Source of the DNA: GCA-2683135 sp964507445
GTDB lineage: Bacteria > Planctomycetota > GCA-002687715
Assembly (NCBI GenBank): GCA_964507445.1
Contig: CAZDQF010000018.1
Span: 41,516-105,515 of the forward strand
Direction: 5' to 3'
DNA: 64,000 nucleotides
Position 1 is the stretch's first letter. Each line of letters begins with the position of its first letter. Positions 52,450 to 60,131 of the stretch are shown piece by piece. A program made the translations under genes and the position numbers. The notes under the pieces are model-generated. The model made no database searches. It was not told the DNA's origin and saw only the letters and a program-made list of their open reading frames with translations.

Positions 52450-55238
52450 CGAAGCAGGATCTCGCGCCCTCTGGTGAGCCGTGGCAGTTGACCCACCTGA
52501 GCTCGTTCCCGCCCATGGAGCGCTGGGACGACTGGGTGGAGTACGACAGCAAGGCCTGGCCGCGCAAGGTGGAGCGGCGCTATCGCCTGGTGCCCACCAC
52601 GTGCTTCAACTGTGAGGCCGCCTGCGGCCTCGTGGCCTACATCGACAAGGACGACGGCCAGGTTCGCAAGGTGGAGGGCAACCCTCACCACCCGGGATCT
52701 CGCGGGCGCAACTGCGCAAAGGGGCCGGCGACTCTCAACCAGGTCCACGACCCGCAACGGGTCATGTACCCCATGAAGCGCTCGGGGCCTCGCGGGTCCG
52801 GGCAGTTCGAACGCACCACCTGGGATGAGGTCATCAACACCCTCGCGGGACGTATCCGGAAGGCCCTCACGGAGAAGCGCCTGACGGAGGTCATGTACCA
52901 CGTGGGGCGTCCCGGTCACGACGGTTACATGGACCGGGTGCTGCAGTCTTGGGGGGTGGACGGACACAACAGCCACACCAACGTATGTTCGGCGGCGGCG
53001 CGTCTGGGCTACGCCCTCTGGTCTGGCGGGGATCGCCCCTCGCCTGACCACGCCAACGCCAAGTTCATCCTGCTGCTGTCCGCTCACCTGGAGACCGGGC
53101 ACTACTTCAACCCCCACGCCCAGCGGATCATCGACGCCAAGATGCAGGGGGCCAAGATCGCCACTGTGGACGTGCGTCTGTCCAACACGGCGTCCATGTC
53201 TGACTACTGGCTGGCCCCTTACCCGGGGACCGAGGCGGCCATGTTGCTCGGGTTCGCCCACGTCATCCTGGAGGAGGGCCTGGAAGATCGCCGGTTCATC
53301 GAGCGCTGGGTCAACTGGCGAGAGACCCTGGACGCTGCGCACCCGGACCGGCCTCGCACCGTGGACTCTTTCATCGACCTGCTGAAGGAGACCTACGCCT
53401 CCTACACCCCGGAGTGGGTGGCGGAGGAGTGCGGCTTGGATGTGGACACCGTGCGCACCGTGGCCCGCGAGATCGGCGCTGCTCGTGGGGCGTTTGCGTC
53501 CCATGTCTGGCGCAACGCCGCGTCCGGCAACCGCGGCGGCTGGCAGGTGGCCCGTTGCCTGCAGTTTCTGACGGTGCTGACGGGATCTGTGGGGACCACC
53601 GGGGGCACGGCCCTCGCGGGGAACAACAAGTTCGTGGCCGCCCCGTTCAAGAAGCCCCGCCCCCAGGAGGTGTGGAACGAGCTGCTCTATCCTCGGCAGT
53701 GGCCGCTCTCTCATCACGAGTTGAGCTTCCTGCTACCGCACCTGATCCGGGACAAGGGAGCGAAGCTCGACACCTACTTCACCCGTGTCTACAACCCGGT
53801 CTGGACCAACCCGGACGGGTTCGCCTGGATAGAGATGCTCAAGGACGAGGATACGGTGGGGTGCCACGTGGCGCTGACCCCGACCTGGAGCGAGACCGCC
53901 ATCTTCGCTGACTACGTCCTCCCCATGGGGCTGGCCACCGAGCGCCATGACATCATGAGCCAGGAGACCCACGCGGGTCGGTGGATCTCGTTCCGCCAGC
54001 CCGTCATGCGGGTGTTTCAGGAGGCTGAAGGGAACCCCGTGGAGTGGACCTGGCAGGCCAATCCAGGGGAGGTCTGGGAGGAGGACGAGTTCTGGATCTC
54101 CTTGTCCTGGGCCATCGATGCGGACGGGAGCCTCGGGATCAGGGAGAACTTCGAATCCCCTTATCGGCCTGGCGAACGGATCACCATCTCCGAGTACTAC
54201 CAGTGGATTTTCGAGAACTCGGTGCCGGGGCTCCCGGAGACCGCCGCGTCCGCCGGGGTGTCACCGCTGGAGTACATGCGCACCCACGGCGCGTTCGAGG
54301 TGGAGAAGGAGAGCTACTCCGCTCACGCCAAGGCGGCGGACGTCTCCGGCGCGGAGCGGGATGAGGGGCTGGCGGCGTGGGTGAAGGACGGCGAGGTGGT
54401 GGCGCTGGATGTGGGCGGCGAACCGAAGACCGGCTTCGCTACCCCTTCTCGTCGCCTGGAGTTCTGGTCCGAGACCATGGACCTCTGGGATCACCGAGAT
54501 CAGTCCCTGCCCAACTACATCCCCAGCCACGTTCACTGGAAGAACCACGACCGGGAGCAGGGGGAGTACACCCTGGTCCCCACGTTCCGTCTGCCGACCC
54601 TGATCCACACCCGCTCCGGCAACGCCAAGTGGCTGTACGAGCTCTCCAACGCCAACCCGGTCTGGATCCACACCGAGGACGCGGCCCGGATCGGGGTGGA
54701 GACCGGGGACCTGGTGCGGGTGACCACCCGCAGCGGCTACTTCGTCAACAAGGCCTGGGTCACGGAGGGGGTCCGCCCCGGGGTCGTGGCTTGCTCTCAT
54801 CATCTGGGCCGCTGGCGGCTGCCCGGGGTGGGGGGCACCGATCGCTGGGCCGCGTCCCCGGTGGAGCTGGAAGAGGGGGAGGGTGGTAGCTGGCGCATCC
54901 GCCGCACGGGGGAGATCACGCCCTTCTCCTCGGAGGACCCGGACAGCGGTCGGGTCTGGTGGTCGGATGGCGGGGTCCACCAGAACCTGACCTTCCCGGT
55001 GCAGCCGGACCCCATCTCCGGTATGCACTGCTGGCACCAGGGGGTCACGGTCGTCCGGGCGGTCCCCGGAGACCGCTACGGGGACGTCCATGTGGACGTG
55101 GAGGCGTCCTACAAGGTCTATGAGGAGTGGCGGGACCTGGCCCGATCCGCCCCTGGACCGGACAATCTGCGCCGTCCCCTGTGGTTCGCCCGGGCGGTCC
55201 GGCCGGCTCCATCCGCCTACCGGGTGGAGGATGTCTGA
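52446..55238 (+). CDS. Molybdopterin oxidoreductase catalytic subunit, SoeA/PsrA-like, cytoplasmic
   Basis: A 930-residue DMSO-reductase-superfamily catalytic subunit. The FS0 cluster motif CFNCEAACGL (C53, C56, C60) with RNCAKG (C90) and the likely Mo-ligand cysteine C181 in TNVCSAAARLG are visible, then typical MGD-binding segments (LSAHLETGHYFNPHAQ, HVWRNAASGNRGG, LPMGLATERHDIMSQETH). The C-terminal domain is RIGVETGDLVRVTTRSGYFVNKAWV. There is no Tat signal, so unlike PsrA/PhsA it should face the cytoplasm, as sulfite-oxidising SoeA does. Together with the sHdr locus this makes sulfite:quinone oxidoreductase the leading idea; polysulfide, thiosulfate or arsenic chemistry cannot be excluded from sequence alone. 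Confidence 0.87.
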   Translation: MTKQDLAPSGEPWQLTHLSSFPPMERWDDWVEYDSKAWPRKVERRYRLVPTTCFNCEAACGLVAYIDKDDGQVRKVEGNPHHPGSRGRNCAKGPATLNQVHDPQRVMYPMKRSGPRGSGQFERTTWDEVINTLAGRIRKALTEKRLTEVMYHVGRPGHDGYMDRVLQSWGVDGHNSHTNVCSAAARLGYALWSGGDRPSPDHANAKFILLLSAHLETGHYFNPHAQRIIDAKMQGAKIATVDVRLSNTASMSDYWLAPYPGTEAAMLLGFAHVILEEGLEDRRFIERWVNWRETLDAAHPDRPRTVDSFIDLLKETYASYTPEWVAEECGLDVDTVRTVAREIGAARGAFASHVWRNAASGNRGGWQVARCLQFLTVLTGSVGTTGGTALAGNNKFVAAPFKKPRPQEVWNELLYPRQWPLSHHELSFLLPHLIRDKGAKLDTYFTRVYNPVWTNPDGFAWIEMLKDEDTVGCHVALTPTWSETAIFADYVLPMGLATERHDIMSQETHAGRWISFRQPVMRVFQEAEGNPVEWTWQANPGEVWEEDEFWISLSWAIDADGSLGIRENFESPYRPGERITISEYYQWIFENSVPGLPETAASAGVSPLEYMRTHGAFEVEKESYSAHAKAADVSGAERDEGLAAWVKDGEVVALDVGGEPKTGFATPSRRLEFWSETMDLWDHRDQSLPNYIPSHVHWKNHDREQGEYTLVPTFRLPTLIHTRSGNAKWLYELSNANPVWIHTEDAARIGVETGDLVRVTTRSGYFVNKAWVTEGVRPGVVACSHHLGRWRLPGVGGTDRWAASPVELEEGEGGSWRIRRTGEITPFSSEDPDSGRVWWSDGGVHQNLTFPVQPDPISGMHCWHQGVTVVRAVPGDRYGDVHVDVEASYKVYEEWRDLARSAPGPDNLRRPLWFARAVRPAPSAYRVEDV

Positions 55239-55320
55239 ACACATCCGCCCTACCCCTTGTCCGCCTCCCCCTGTCGCCCTATTATTCCCACCGCCTCGAT
55301 CATCTACCTGAGGCCCTATT

Positions 55321-55394
55321 GGGGCTGTGGCGCAATTGGTTAGCGCACCAGACTGTCGATCTGGGGGTTGAGGGTTCGAGTCCCTTCAGCCTCG
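55321..55394 (+). tRNA. tRNA-Asp (anticodon GTC)
   Basis: A full cloverleaf: acceptor GGGGCTG paired with CAGCCTC (one G-T pair), D-arm GCGC/GCGC, anticodon arm CCAGA/TCTGG around CTGTCGA, and T-arm GAGGG/CCCTT with TTCGAGT. The discriminator is G and CCA is not encoded. It lies 83 nt after the SoeA-like gene. Confidence 0.95.
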
Positions 55395-55409
55395 CTTATG
55401 CGAGTGACT

Positions 55410-55447
55410 GGCCACGGGTCTTTCATGTCCCGTGGCCGTTTTTTTTT
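55410..55447 (+). terminator. Rho-independent terminator of tRNA-Asp
   Basis: A 9-bp stem GGCCACGGG/CCCGTGGCC (55410-55418 with 55429-55437) followed by nine T residues (55439-55447), starting 15 nt after the tRNA. Confidence 0.88.
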
Positions 55448-55528
55448 GCCCAGAGGGGCGCGGTGCCCACATCTGGGGGGTGATCCGAGCGCGGCGGCCT
55501 CGGTCAGCACCCGTCGGAGTCCCTTCCC

Positions 55529-55915
55529 ATGACCGCAGCGGTGAACCTCGAGCAGAAGCTGGCGCATATCTCGGAGCCCTGGACCCCGGCCATCGTCGGG
55601 GAGTTGAACGGGCAGTATGTGAAGCTGGGCAAGGCCGTCGGCAGTTACCTGTGGCACCACCATGAGGAGGAGGACGAGCTGTTCCTGGTGCTGCGGGGAG
55701 TGCTGGAGATCCACCAACGGGACGCGGACGGCGCGGAGACGGTGGTGGCAGTGGAGGAGGGCGCCTTTCATATCGTGCCGCGGGGAGTGGAGCACAAGCC
55801 GGTGGCGCCGAACGGGGAGGCGCACTTCCTGTTGTTCGAGCCGTGCGCTACCCGGAACACGGGGAACGTGGATCATGCTCGTACCATCGAGCCGGAGGAC
55901 CTGGAGTCCCTGTAA
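55529..55915 (+). CDS. Cupin domain protein
   Basis: A 128-residue single cupin. The first cupin motif reads YLWHHHEEEDELFLVLRGVLEI, providing His and Glu metal ligands, and the second is GAFHIVPRGVEHKPVA. Small cupins of this kind include metal-dependent isomerases, dioxygenases and sugar-binding proteins, and no substrate can be given. The start is the ATG at 55529, 82 nt after the tRNA terminator. Confidence 0.9.
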   Translation: MTAAVNLEQKLAHISEPWTPAIVGELNGQYVKLGKAVGSYLWHHHEEEDELFLVLRGVLEIHQRDADGAETVVAVEEGAFHIVPRGVEHKPVAPNGEAHFLLFEPCATRNTGNVDHARTIEPEDLESL

Positions 55916-55969
55916 TGGGCTGATCGTGGCTGCGGCTGGATGCTCAGCCTCGTCGGACCGTCGCGGGCG

Positions 55970-56236
55970 TCAGAGGGACCGGGAGAGCAGCCACAGGGAC
56001 GCGCCGAGGCCGAGGCCCAGGGCGGCGCCAGTGGGCGCGCCCCACAGGAACCCGCTCCCAAGACCCACCGCCAGCACCAACAGGACGGCGCCCGCTTGCA
56101 GCAGCCGCCAGAGCGGGTCCCTGAGCCCTTCCACCTGTACCGCCTTGCCGCAGCCGGGACAGTTGACGATCCCGCCGACCTGCGCTCTGGTCACCTGGAT
56201 CATCTTGCCGCAGTCGCAGTACGCGGGCTCCGTCAC
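55970..56236 (-). CDS. Small zinc-ribbon membrane protein
   Basis: An 88-residue protein. A zinc-ribbon lies at the N-terminus (CDCGKMIQVTRAQVGGIVNCPGCG, four cysteines in two CxC/CxxC pairs), followed by two Gly-rich membrane helices (LLQAGAVLLVLAVGLGSGFL and TGAALGLGLGASLWLL). It starts from a GTG that overlaps the LURP-one gene stop (GTGA), so the two are coupled. Function unknown; the topology suggests a cytosolic metal-binding head on a helical hairpin. Confidence 0.8.
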   Translation of the reverse strand: MTEPAYCDCGKMIQVTRAQVGGIVNCPGCGKAVQVEGLRDPLWRLLQAGAVLLVLAVGLGSGFLWGAPTGAALGLGLGASLWLLSRSL

Positions 56237-56799
56237 TGCTGCCGTCCCTCGATGGCAGCGAGCAGGACGGCGCTCGCGAACACCAGTCGCGGGTCAACTT
56301 CCCGGTCGGTGACGGCCACGGTCATGCGGTAGATGAACGGGTTGAAGTGGACGTGCATGGTCGCCAGCTCGCGGCCGTCGAGGGAACTCAGGGTGAAGTT
56401 CTGTGGGATCAGATTGGACAGGATGCGCCGCAAGATGGCCATCACGGTGCTGTCCTCCTTGATCGTGGCGATGGGCTGATCGTCCGCGTCCAAGAGCTCC
56501 CACGAGTCCCTCACGACGGATGAGAACCCCTTCCGCCGGGCAGCGCCGATCTTCCGGTTCTCGGCGCTGTCTACGATGTCGTACGCAGCGGAGAAGTCGA
56601 TGACCTGTCGAGCCTTGATGGCGATCAACTCCGTCGTCTTGGTCTCGTCCGTGAAGACGCGGATGTCCTCCTTGAGCTTGAACGCCTTCTGGCTGCTGAA
56701 GGCCACGACCTCGTTGTTCGGGTCGTAGACATGGAAGCTGGCGCCCAGCACCTTGAGGACCTTGCGCCGGATGGTGTACGTGTCGAGCTTGAAGCCCAT
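56233..56799 (-). CDS. LURP-one-related / tubby-like family protein
   Basis: A 188-residue protein of the LOR/phospholipid-scramblase-like fold. Typical segments are YTIRRKVLKVLGASFHVYDPNNEVVAFSSQ at the start, ELIAIKARQVIDFSAAYDI, and the final helix VDPRLVFASAVLLAAIEG. The ATG at 56799 has GGAGGGAGATAG upstream. The fold is a 12-stranded barrel around a central helix and may bind membrane lipid, but bacterial members have no tested role. It is the first gene of a coupled pair with the zinc-ribbon membrane protein. Confidence 0.85.
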   Translation of the reverse strand: MGFKLDTYTIRRKVLKVLGASFHVYDPNNEVVAFSSQKAFKLKEDIRVFTDETKTTELIAIKARQVIDFSAAYDIVDSAENRKIGAARRKGFSSVVRDSWELLDADDQPIATIKEDSTVMAILRRILSNLIPQNFTLSSLDGRELATMHVHFNPFIYRMTVAVTDREVDPRLVFASAVLLAAIEGRQQ

Positions 56800-56883
56800 T
56801 CCTATCTCCCTCCGTCGGGCGTCAGCATAGCAACCGCTGGTCTCCGGTCGCGGTCGCCACCGGTTTCTCGTAGATTGTCGCGC

Positions 56884-58311
56884 ATGCTCACGTTCTTGTT
56901 CGGGCTGCGGGAGGATGTCACCAGGGGCTCCTACGCCCGATGGGGCTTCGGCCTGATGACCCTCAAGTACGGGGTCGAGTGGTGCGTGTTCACGGCGGCG
57001 TTGGGGGTCCCGTACTCGCCATTGGACTTCGCCAGCCCGGTCTTCTCCGAACGACTCGATCTGCTCGAGCGGGCGACCGCGGGTCCGGAGTGGTTGCCGG
57101 GAGCGTGGGCACTGTGGACCCTGCCGTTCGCCTGGATCGCGGTGACCATGACGGTCCGCAGGGCCTACGCCGCCGGGCTGCCGGCGGCCCTGGGGCTGCT
57201 GATCTTCGTGCCCTATCTGAACCTGTTCGTGATGCTGGCGGTGGCGGTCGCTCCGGATGTCCGTCACAGCTGGGAGCGGCGACGTACACGGAACCTGGAG
57301 CGGTCCACGGCGGCGCGCGCCCCTCAGCAGGAAGCGGCGCCACCGATCTCGCTCACCACCAGGCAACGGCAGGGGAAGATGCGGCGCGACCTGCGCGCCA
57401 CCGCCACCCTGGCCGTCGCCGGTTGCGGCGCCACGCTGATCGCGAGCGTATACGGCTTCGAGCTCTATGGCGCGACCTTGTTCATCGGCGCGCCGCTGCT
57501 GATCGGCATGACCATGGGCATGGCGATCATGGGCGCGGGGACCGCGAGGGGCGCGTCGTTCGTCGCGCTGCTGGTGGTCGGCCTCTTGTTCACGGTCATG
57601 TGGCTGGTGGGCGCGGAGGGGCTCATCTGCCTCGCCATGGCGTTCCCCATCACCGTTCCCTTTGCCATCCTCGGGGCGCACATCGGCAGGTCCCTGAGCC
57701 TGACCGCCGCGCCCCGATCCGGTCAAGGCGGGTCATCCGTGGCGGTCATGGCGTGGATGATCCTGCTGTTGCTGATCCCCGTCGAGCGCGCCCTCGTCGC
57801 TCCGTCGGAGCGGGTGGTCATGACCGCGGTGGAGATCGACGCTTCACCGGAGGTGGTCTGGCGCCACGTGGTCGCGTTCCCCGATATCGATGAGCCCGCC
57901 GGCTGGCTGTTCGACCTGGGCATCGCCAGCCCCGTGGGGGCCCATATCGAAGGGCGGGGGGAGGGCGCCGTCCGTTACTGTCGCTTCAGCACCGGGGACT
58001 TCGTGGAGCCCATCACGGTCTGGGATCCGCCGCGCCGTCTGGCCTTCGACGTCACGGAGCAGCCTCCGCCCATGAGGGAGTTGAGCCTCTGGGCCGGGAT
58101 CTCTCCGCCTCACCTCGACGACTTCATGCTGAGCCGCAGGGGTGAGTTCCGGTTGATCCCGTTGCCGGATGGTCGCACGCGGTTGGAAGGGCGGACCTGG
58201 TACGCCCTCGACATCCACCCCGTGACCATGTGGGCGCCCTGGTCCGATGCCCTGATCCACGCCATCCACGGCCGGGTGCTCCGCCACATCCGTGGCCTGT
58301 GCGAAGGATGA
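56884..58311 (+). CDS. DUF805-like membrane protein with C-terminal SRPBCC domain
   Basis: A 475-residue fusion. The N-terminal half has DUF805-like features (YARWGFGLMTLKYGVEW, LWTLPFAWIAVTMTVRRAYAAGLP) and eight or more hydrophobic segments up to about residue 300. From about 315 (MTAVEIDASPEVVWRHVVAFPDI) the chain reads like a START/SRPBCC ligand-binding domain, ending ...WSDALIHAIHGRVLRHIRG. The ATG at 56884 is divergent from the LURP-one gene by 84 nt. SRPBCC domains bind hydrophobic ligands; a function is not assigned. Confidence 0.85.
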   Translation: MLTFLFGLREDVTRGSYARWGFGLMTLKYGVEWCVFTAALGVPYSPLDFASPVFSERLDLLERATAGPEWLPGAWALWTLPFAWIAVTMTVRRAYAAGLPAALGLLIFVPYLNLFVMLAVAVAPDVRHSWERRRTRNLERSTAARAPQQEAAPPISLTTRQRQGKMRRDLRATATLAVAGCGATLIASVYGFELYGATLFIGAPLLIGMTMGMAIMGAGTARGASFVALLVVGLLFTVMWLVGAEGLICLAMAFPITVPFAILGAHIGRSLSLTAAPRSGQGGSSVAVMAWMILLLLIPVERALVAPSERVVMTAVEIDASPEVVWRHVVAFPDIDEPAGWLFDLGIASPVGAHIEGRGEGAVRYCRFSTGDFVEPITVWDPPRRLAFDVTEQPPPMRELSLWAGISPPHLDDFMLSRRGEFRLIPLPDGRTRLEGRTWYALDIHPVTMWAPWSDALIHAIHGRVLRHIRGLCEG

Positions 58312-58327
58312 GGCGGCGGCGCGCCCG

Positions 58328-59986
58328 CTACTCGAAGCAGGCGTTCCGGTCCAGCTCGACGAGGATCAGGTTACCGTCGACGTAGGGGAGAAACCGCACG
58401 CTCTCTTCGATCCACGGAAGGGGGCGCGCCCACTCCGGCACCCCGACGCCCAGGGGGCCCGCCATGAACAGTCGGCCCATGACCCCCTGGACCGGTTCCA
58501 GGGCCTCGATGACCCGGTCGAAGCGTCGGCGGTTGTGGATGGCCGGCACTACGGTGATGTGGCTGTAGAACCGGGTCGCGAGGCCGATGTCCACGTCGGT
58601 CATGATGACCACGTCACCCCTGCGGAACTCCCGGTCCAGGACGCGGCCCCGTTCCACGACCACGTCCGTGCGGGCGTCCCGCTGGGCTTCGATCCCCTTC
58701 GAGGCCTGCCACCACCCGACCCAGACGACGATCACGAGGGGGAGGAGCGCGCCGGTGACGAGGCGAGGGCGCCGGACCAGTCGGCTCGCCGCGGCGACGA
58801 TGAACTCCACCCCGAGGGCGGCGCACAGGGACATGCCCGGGGCCATGGTGAGGACCCAGAACGGGTGATCGCCGGATCGGTTCTTGAACACGAAGCAGGC
58901 TGCGAATCCTGAGATGAGGAAGATCAGGGCCGCCCGTTGTGCCGGTCCTGCCCGCCGTCGCGCGGCATCCGGGAGGAGGGAGACCAGCCCGAGGGCGGCC
59001 AGCACCATGCACGGGAGGCCGAACAGGTCCAGCACGTTGGTACTGAAGTTGGGCCACCACGGAGGCGCGATGGAGGCGGTGGCGAGCACGTCGCGGATCT
59101 CGGTGACATGAGCCCAGAGCACGTCGTAGCCTCCGAGGGCCCAGGCGCCGTGGCTCATGTTGAGCGCGAACCCCAGGCCGAAGGGCAGCCCGACGAGGAG
59201 CGCGTGTCTCAGGGGGCGCGGGCGCGGCGCGACCAGGAGGTCGATCCAGAGCGCCGGGACCAGAGCATAGGCGTTCCAGTCGCTGAGGGCGGCGATGAAG
59301 AGCAGCAGGTAGAAGCGGCGGGGAGCGGGCTCATCCGAGGGTCTTCGCATCCACATGAAGACCGCCAGGAGGATGCAGGGCAGGGCGATGAACCAGGTGT
59401 AGACCAGGCTGCCGTACTGGAGGATGGCGGGGACCGTGGTGGCGATGACCAGCGCCGTGCACATGTTGCGCGGCCCCGCGGGCCGAGCCAGACGGGCCAG
59501 GGCGAACAGGGTCAAAGGGAGGAGCAGCAGCACCGGGAGCCGCAGCGCCGACTCCGTGCGCCCGAACACCACGTAGAACGGGTAGTAGACGCTCAGGGGC
59601 AGCACCGGGTGATTCACGTAGGGGATGGTCGCGGCCGGGCTCCCCGGGTGGGACATGAGGGACCACCCGCCCTTGAGCTCGGTCCAGCTGTGCAGGTCGA
59701 ACGCTCGCATGGACATGCCGATGTAGCCGGCGCCGATCTGGGAGCCCAGGGAGCGGTCGAAGGGTTGGTTGATCCAGGCCACCTGGCACGCCATGAGGAA
59801 GGCGACGGTGACCAGGGAGATGGTGACCCAGAGTCGGCCGTCACGGTCTGGCGTGGCCCTCGGGTAGGTGGGATCGGCGGTCGGCATCGGTGGCGGTCTC
59901 TTGAGCCCATCCGTCGCCTTAGAGCGCAGGACCGACCCCGCCATCGATTGTATGCGGGCTCGGATGCTGTCACCACCGAGGCTCAT
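58328..59986 (-). CDS. Membrane glycosyltransferase-like protein (GT-C/PMT superfamily)
   Basis: A 552-residue integral membrane protein with about 11 helices, resembling the ArnT/PMT GT-C superfamily. After an N-terminal soluble stretch a first helix (LWVTISLVTVAFLMACQVAWI) is followed by NQPFDRSLGSQIGAGYIGMSMRAFDLH and a loop with HPGSPAATIPYVNHPVLPLSVYYPFY, then helix pairs to about 430. The soluble C-terminus contains DVDIGLATRFYSHITVVPAI. The start is uncertain: ATGs at 59986, 59944 and 59887 are all in frame and none has a strong ribosome site. The acceptor is unknown. Confidence 0.72.
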   Translation of the reverse strand: MSLGGDSIRARIQSMAGSVLRSKATDGLKRPPPMPTADPTYPRATPDRDGRLWVTISLVTVAFLMACQVAWINQPFDRSLGSQIGAGYIGMSMRAFDLHSWTELKGGWSLMSHPGSPAATIPYVNHPVLPLSVYYPFYVVFGRTESALRLPVLLLLPLTLFALARLARPAGPRNMCTALVIATTVPAILQYGSLVYTWFIALPCILLAVFMWMRRPSDEPAPRRFYLLLFIAALSDWNAYALVPALWIDLLVAPRPRPLRHALLVGLPFGLGFALNMSHGAWALGGYDVLWAHVTEIRDVLATASIAPPWWPNFSTNVLDLFGLPCMVLAALGLVSLLPDAARRRAGPAQRAALIFLISGFAACFVFKNRSGDHPFWVLTMAPGMSLCAALGVEFIVAAASRLVRRPRLVTGALLPLVIVVWVGWWQASKGIEAQRDARTDVVVERGRVLDREFRRGDVVIMTDVDIGLATRFYSHITVVPAIHNRRRFDRVIEALEPVQGVMGRLFMAGPLGVGVPEWARPLPWIEESVRFLPYVDGNLILVELDRNACFE

Positions 59987-60131
59987 GGAAGAGACTATCC
60001 CGCCGAACCCGCTCGTGCCTCGGTCTGTCGGAGCGCCCGGCGTCGGGTACGGTGAGCCCGGCGCCGCCCATGACCTCGGAGGGCGCCGCTGACGATCCGC
60101 CGTCGGCGACGGTCCCCGTGCCGTACCGTGC

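Noticed and set aside
55321..55447. tRNA-Asp as an integration site for a mobile element
   Set aside because: No integrase, transposase or direct repeat of the tRNA 3' end is visible in the window, and the neighbouring genes have similar composition to the rest.
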